From Euglena gracilis (Eukaryota; Euglenozoa; Euglenophyceae; Euglenales; Euglenaceae): a stretch of DNA of 20,728 nucleotides. This document shows positions 16,337 through 20,728 of this stretch, piece by piece. The translations under genes were made by a program, and so were the position numbers. How positions within the stretch are numbered: the stretch's first letter is position 1; each line of letters begins with the position of its first letter. The notes beneath the pieces were generated by a model, which searched no databases, was not told the DNA's origin, and worked only from the letters and a program-made list of their open reading frames with translations. The stretch lies in the NCBI GenBank assembly GCA_900893395.1, contig CAAHFI010444710.1:1-20728 (forward strand). The letters are read 5' to 3'.

Positions 16337-16640
16337 GGGGCACCAGGCTTGTGCTTAGTCGGGTGCCTACCCCATGGGGCGGAGGGGTGGTAGGGGCAGG
16401 CACCCCATAGCACCCGATCCGATCCCGGGGGGGGGGGTAGGGTTTTAGGGGGTGCCTGCCCATAGCAGGCACCCCCTCTGACCCGGCGCCGAAGGCCCAG
16501 AAAAGGCCATTTTCAATGAAAATTTTCTGGGTTCCCCCGAACCCCTATCCCCCCGGGGGGGGGGTGCCTGCCAGGGGCGGGCACCCTATAGCACCCCCCA
16601 GCCCCTCCCCCCCGGTCGGTAAGCACAAGTATGGGGCACT
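16337..16640. mobile_element. hAT-like MITE, 288 bp, copy 2 with 8-bp duplication
   Basis: GGGGCACC (16337-16344) and GGGGCACT (16633-16640) flank a 288-bp element that matches copy 1 at roughly 85% by eye, in the same orientation. The left end AGGCTTGTGCTTAGTCGGG and right end GGTCGGTAAGCACAAG mirror each other. The same three GTGCCTGC/GCAGGCAC hairpins and the GGCCATTTTCAATGAAAATT core are present. Different flanks show two independent insertions, not a tandem duplication. Confidence 0.84.
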
Positions 16641-16689
16641 GTTGACCCCGGGGGTCTGGTTGTCGGTGGGCAGTGCAACAGCAACCCCC

Positions 16690-16974
16690 CCCCATTGGCA
16701 CCCCCAAGCACCGAAGGTGCCGGGGAACCGAAATGGCCGTTTCAAAGGAAATTTATTTGGATTGGCCGGAGGCCGCACCGGCCGGCTCTTGGTCCCCGGT
16801 GCTACCGACGTAGCAATTTTCTTTTGAAGATGGCCATTTTCGAAGGAAAATTGAGTGGGTCTGCAGGCACCCAGAACCGACCCAAACCGACTCCCCCCCC
16901 CTCCCAGTTGCTTAGGCACCCCATAGCACAAGGCGCCCCCCCCCATTCCCCCGGGTTGGTAAGACAAAAGCCTG
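16690..16974. mobile_element. Diverged relative(s) of the 288-bp MITE
   Basis: Two cores, GGCCGTTTCAAAGGAAATTT (from 16735) and GGCCATTTTCGAAGGAAAAT (from 16832), match the 288-bp core. GCACCCCATAGCACAAGG and the right end GGTTGGTAAGACAAAAGCCTG-like sequence fit too. No left end or duplication is clear. It may be two old copies overlapping or one nested in another. Confidence 0.6.
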
Positions 16975-18336
16975 CCCCAAAACCAACCCCGGGGGGGGGG
17001 GGGCATGTGTCCCCGGAGGTCCAGGTTGGTGAACGTTGGCGAGGGGCACTCCCGCCGTCCGCGGGGGGGGGGTGAGAGGGGTGGGGAGGAGGGGGTGGGA
17101 CGCCACAGGATCAGGGCGGCGGATGAGGCCGTGGACGCCGGAGAGCAGACGTCCACATGGCACAAAATTATCCCAACAGTCCCAACAGTCCCCCCCCCCC
17201 GATGTCCTCCCCCGGGTTTTGTGCCTACTGTGGGGACCCCCCCAGGTGTTTCAAAGGGAGCCTGATTTCCGGCCGCTGAGCAGGGTTGTGGGGTCCTCGG
17301 CATTGGTGCAGCAGAGGTGGCTGGCGGGGCGGAATGCTGCCGTGCGCATGCTCCAGCCCAGGTGGACTCCTCAGCTGGGCCTGCCACCCTCCTCCCCCTG
17401 TGCGCCTCCTGGCCCAGTGCCGGTGGCATTGTATGTTTGCCCACGCCTGCTTTTTTCTGAGTTCTTTTCTTTTCCAGGGGGTTGTTTGTTGTGGCATACC
17501 GACACGCTTGGAGTCTGGTACGCCCCCCCCCCCGGCTCATTGTCCTTTCTGGCCGCTGGAGGCTATTTGGCCCCCGTGAGTCAGCCCCCTCGTCTGTTGG
17601 GGTCAACCACCTGTGCGGAAGCCTCTGTGCGGTGCTTTTTGGGGGGGAGCAGAGGAGGGGAATGCGCATGTGCAAATTCATTCCCCTGTGCATGCAGCCT
17701 TCGGAGACGTGGTGTCTGGATAAGGTGTGGTATCCTTGGTCTGCACAAAGGTCAGCGGCTTTGGTTTTAATTACTTGCACCGTCAACTCTGAGCACCTCT
17801 TCAAGAAGGGTTCTACACGGTTGGTGACGTTTGCAGCGCAAGGCAGAGGCACCTTTGCCACGTCTCGCTCCAGGGCTCCTCGTCCTCGGACACCATTTGC
17901 TCTTTGCACAGGGTGGCCAGACCAGTCGTATGGTTTCAAACTCAGGCCTGAGGCCTGGAACGGGCGTAAGGTGGCGTGGGTGGGAGCAGGCCTGCTGAGA
18001 GTGCAAGAATTTGGCGGTTTGGCAATGGAATGCGCACAATCCATTTTTTTTGTGCACGTGCACGTTCACCAACGTTTTTCCCATGCCATGAGACACAGTT
18101 CGCATTGGGATGTTCGTCGATGAGGGATTCCCTCTTCTCCTCCGCCTTCCCACTGTCCATCGGATGGATAGAGAAAAGTGGTTTAGTGGGTTAAATTTTT
18201 GTGATGCATACGTGGCTGACTCACGATCAGGTCCTGGAGAAACTTTGATCAACAAATGACATTGATTTCATTCAGTCCATTTGCGAAAATTTGGATTGCG
18301 GAACATCTAGATTGCGAAATAATTCATGTTTCCGAA
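16975..18336. other. Unassigned stretch with competing open frames
   Basis: The minus strand is open from 18044 down to 16545 (499 codons) but its lower third lies in MITE and G-tract sequence. The plus strand is open over 17036-17770 and 17482-18123. Splice-like pairs on the plus strand bracket 17699-17751 (PSETWCLDKVWYPWSAQ). A 12-bp palindrome GTGCACGTGCAC lies at 18052-18063. No protein family is recognised in any frame, so no gene is called. Confidence 0.3.
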
Positions 18337-18931
18337 CAGGGAATTTCTTAAGCCTGGCCCCACCCTACCCCAGGGGGCAGCTCCACGTACACAGACAAAA
18401 ACTAAAAAGGGCCAGAGGCGAAAATCAGCGCCAGGCCAGAAGAAGGGATAAAAGACACCCCCCCAAAAAACAGCCACAGTACACACAGGGGGGGAGGGGG
18501 CAGCAACCAGCCAGGACGTTTTTTCCAGCCAGCAGCTCCCAGCCGCGCTGCAGACGCCCCCTCCCTGGGGGTCGAGCAGCAATTAAGTTTTCGCAGCCGG
18601 CGAAACCGACTGAAAAACAATTTGGCACAAGCTCCAACTTTTTTTGACAAATGAAGCAGGGCAAGAATGTACAAGAATGGTTATTTCTGACCCTTTTTGG
18701 CTCGAAACTTTGGCTGAAAAAGTGCATCCTGGCTGGATTTGGGATTTTTTTTTGCTGGTTTTCGAGTACCAGCCGGGTCCAGCCGGGTCCAGCCAGCCCG
18801 GGTGGGATTCCCCCCCCCCGGACCACCACCCCAGGGGGAGGGTGGTCAGCATGTTTTTTCCCAGCCAGCTGGCTCTTAGGCGGCCTAATTCGCACTTAAG
18901 CTTTTTTTTTTTATTTGCGCACTTGCGCAAA
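18337..18931. mobile_element. hAT-like MITE, CCAGCCAGC family, third copy
   Basis: The left end CAGGGAATTTCTTAAGCCTGG matches both ends of the 439-bp copy. The interior repeats CAGCCAGGACGTTTTTTCC, CCAGCCAGCAGCTCCCAGCC, GGGGGTCGAGCAGCAATTAAG and AAACTTTGGCTGAAAAA in the same order. TTTCCGAA lies immediately before the left end (18329-18336) and again at 18932-18939. The right terminus there is not a good TIR and runs into GCGCA-word DNA, so the right boundary is uncertain. Confidence 0.6.
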
Positions 18932-19860
18932 TTTCCGAATTTTTTGATTCTGCTTTGTTTCGGCTGTGAAGGTCAGGGGGTTTGAAAACACGTTGAGAGA
19001 GAGAGAGCGCAAAAAATGAGCGAAATTCTGATTTGGCGGTATGACCCGGGACTTTGGCGAAAAATGGTGTTTTTGGGTGTCTCAAAATGGACTTTGTACG
19101 TCGAAACCCCCGGGACCTTGCCGGCCCACACTGAAACAAAAAAAGCGCCACAGGAACGGGACCTTTACTGCCCTTGTTGTTTCTTTCGGCCGTGTCCCGG
19201 GTGTGCCCGAGCTGCCGGCGGTGTGCGTCCTGGTGTTTGGTGGACTGCTTTGCTTGCGACCCCTTGCTGTGGTGTTTTTTTGGGCTGTTTGTTAAAGCGC
19301 AGGGAGGAGGTGCCGGGGGGTGTGGGTGGTGTGACCAAACGGGAAGGAGGGACGCAGTGAGAGGAAGGTAACTGTGGGGTGTTTGGCAAGGGAAGCGCAG
19401 GGGGGAAGAAATAGGGTCCGCAGGGACGGAGGGGGACAGGTGTCTCCCACCCGGCTTACACCCGGGATCCACACAACCAGTTGTGTGGCAAAGAACAAAG
19501 CAGAAGAAGCCCAACACTGGAAGGACAAAATTGTGTGTATTTGCGCAAGGCTCATGGCGCAAATGCGCAAATAAACATAAATTATGTTTATGCGCGCATT
19601 TGCGCAAATGCGCAAATAAACATGTTCTTTGTTTATTTTCGCAAATGCGCAAATAAACTTAAAGAAGAACGGTGTGACAGAAACACAACTGACAAACACC
19701 AGCAGCAGATGTGGCTTATTTGCGCATTTGCGCGCATTATATTTTGTGGGCACAAATGCTCAAATAAACTGCATGAATTAACTGCACAGTTTATTATGTT
19801 TATTTGCGCATTTGTGCAAATGAACAACGAGATGCGCGCAAATTCGCAAATAAACAACCA
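18895..19860. repeat. TTTGCGCAAAT palindrome field
   Basis: About a dozen TTTGCGC or GCGCAAA words occur, at 18913-18932 and mainly 19538-19856, usually beside AATAAAC or GTTTATT. They build nested palindromes: arms at 19538-19547/19564-19573; a perfect 20-bp palindrome at 19594-19613; and 19-bp arms at 19751-19769/19798-19816 with one mismatch. Both strands stay open in several frames because the words lack stops in them; these frames are not called as genes. No array regularity (spacing varies) fits an ordinary satellite or CRISPR. Confidence 0.7.
18940..19530. other. Gap inside the palindrome field
   Basis: No GCGCAAA words occur here. A (GA)n run lies at 18993-19007. The 255-codon minus frame (18885-19652) spans this gap and starts in the palindrome words. 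No family is recognised. Confidence 0.4.
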
Positions 19861-20293
19861 ATGGAAGAGCAAAACGACTTCATTTGGTCCTCCTACTGCT
19901 ACCCTTAGTGGCTTCTGAATGGGTTGAAAGCAAATGACCAACCGTCTCCTCCGGCACATGGTGTTATGGTGCCGTTTTTGGGCCATTGACAGGTCCAGGA
20001 ACAGAGGAAAGGTTGAGACAAAGGATGTCCTGAAGGTGGGTGCGCAGCCACCCAGTACGGTACACGTCCACCGGCACCAATTTTTGGGTCCCAAGGGCCC
20101 TGCCACTGGCCTGCGGCCTCGGCTCCGCTGTTGCAGCACATCAGCTGCTGGTGCTTCAGCACCCACCAGACCGGCATCCACCTCCCCGGTACAACGACAC
20201 CCAGCTTTAGCGCGCCACGTTATTACCCGCAACCGGGTGTGAGACTGGGACAACGTGGAGCTAGTTCATGACAACCAACAGCCGGAGAAAGGT
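19861..20293. other. Unassigned stretch
   Basis: Non-repetitive DNA with three open phases. A possible 43-nt exon lies at 20011-20053 region borders (CCATTGACAG acceptor at 19990, CCTGAAG|GTGGGT donor at 20036). A second acceptor CTCCGCTGTTGCAG lies near 20137. The reading frame cannot be chosen, so no gene is called. Confidence 0.25.
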
Positions 20294-20728
20294 AGCCCTC
20301 AAACACCCGTTACTTTGGGTGCAAGGAATTGTTGAACCTTTACCACTGGACTGGTGGCATCAAAGCGGTGGGACTCACTCCCCCCAAATTATGCACAAAT
20401 CTGGTGTGTTTTACGTTTTTCAAAGGGAAAAATGATGGAGAAATCAAGAAAAGGGACTCCTGCCCGATGCATCCCGGGTATTTCAGGTGCCAAAATTTTG
20501 TCTTCTTGAAACCAGCACTGTTGCAGAAAAGGTGTCCAACAGTCACAGGTGGTTTGCACGCCATCAATTCATTTACGTTTAACTGCCAAACGGATGATGC
20601 CAAAGGAACAGGCGGTGTGGGCCAGGTAACAGCAGTGCAAATGTGCACATGTAAGGCAGGCAAATTTTCGCCAGTCAAATGCCGTGTTCCATGTGAGCAT
20701 TACACACACCTCTCACCACAAAATTTCA
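20294..20728 (+). CDS. Candidate partial coding region, cysteine-rich
   Basis: After a TAG at 20291-20293 the frame is open for 145 codons to the window edge. It contains eleven cysteines, with segments KLCTNLVCF, RDSCPMHPGYFRCQNF, QKRCPTVTGG, FNCQTDD and MCTCKAGKFSPVKCRVPCEH. The last resembles the C-x-C-x-AGxFS-x-C-x-x-C pattern of EGF/GCC2-GCC3-like extracellular modules, but no family assignment is safe. An acceptor-like TATTTCAG (20479-20487 area) and donor-like CAG|GTAACA (20626) could cut it. One or two such frames are expected by chance in 20 kb, and the minus strand is open for 112 codons. Confidence 0.3.

Noticed and set aside
16545-18044. 499-codon minus-strand frame, the longest in the window
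   Set aside because: Its lower part lies in the 288-bp MITE, its diverged relative and C/G tracts, and the plus strand is open over the same DNA. GC-rich repeats lack stops in several frames. No domain is recognisable.
18895-19860. CRISPR-like array
   Set aside because: Repeat words vary in spacing and orientation, there are no uniform spacers, and the DNA is eukaryotic in character.
19540-19860. TTTGCGC words as E2F sites
   Set aside because: The usual E2F site is TTTSSCGC with two S bases; here one base is missing, and the palindromic arrangement suggests something else.
18885-19918. Repeated peptide words (such as LFAHLRKCA or RICANAQIN) in frames on both strands
   Set aside because: They are produced by the TTTGCGCAAAT words read in several phases; the DNA palindromes explain them better than a protein repeat.
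1-20728. tRNA, rRNA, snRNA genes
   Set aside because: I looked for B-box, cloverleaf arms and conserved rRNA words; GGTTCGA at 31-37 and GGTTCAACC at 4783-4791 have no matching acceptor and anticodon arms.

Overview
The window looks like nuclear DNA of a repeat-rich eukaryote, probably a protist or alga; the lineage cannot be fixed from the sequence. The reasons are: no dense row of genes and no operon; a long block of TTAGGG-type, TTA, TGG and GAT simple repeats; many short non-autonomous inverted-repeat elements; possible GT-AG splice sites; and very many runs of seven or more C or G. No complete gene, tRNA, rRNA or recognisable transposase is visible. Nearly all open frames are explained by GC-rich repeats or simple repeats and are not annotated as genes.

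Layout. 1-2140: three copies of a C-tract/CGACTTCGG element and two left ends of CAGGG-type elements. 2141-3119: A/G-rich low-complexity DNA. 3122-3432: a well-preserved TA-flanked inverted-repeat element of Tc1/mariner type. 3435-7500: a possible small exon (3598-3682), two short inverted-repeat families (4526-4650; 4703-4800), a tandem duplication and a 276-bp element (6148-6423). 7500-9000: at least six hairpins built from shared GGTCG/GCGCA words. 9184-10165: inverted-repeat copies, some of which pair with the 4.7-kb and 6.7-kb copies. 10171-11680: a GC-rich stretch with weak coding candidates. 11681-12920: three more short elements, one with a perfect 8-bp target duplication. 13261-14037: the telomere-like/microsatellite block. 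14942-16974: a 439-bp and two 288-bp elements with 8-bp target duplications, followed by a diverged relative. 18337-18931: a third copy of the 439-bp family. 18895-19860: a field of TTTGCGCAAAT words arranged as palindromes. 20294-20728: an open, cysteine-rich frame that runs off the window.

Main result. Many separate-looking repeats share one design: ends close to CAGGGTTTTCTTAAG, blocks of C7-12 and G7-12, an interior GGCACAAA...CGCCGAAA-like core, and, in the best cases, 8-bp target duplications. They form one superfamily of hAT-like MITEs that has built much of this DNA. The second notable pattern is the GCGCA palindrome field at 7.5-9.0 kb and 18.9-19.9 kb, which is not explained by any feature type I can name.

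Coding candidates are offered only as low-confidence pieces. None was matched to a known protein family, and several overlap equally open frames on the other strand.
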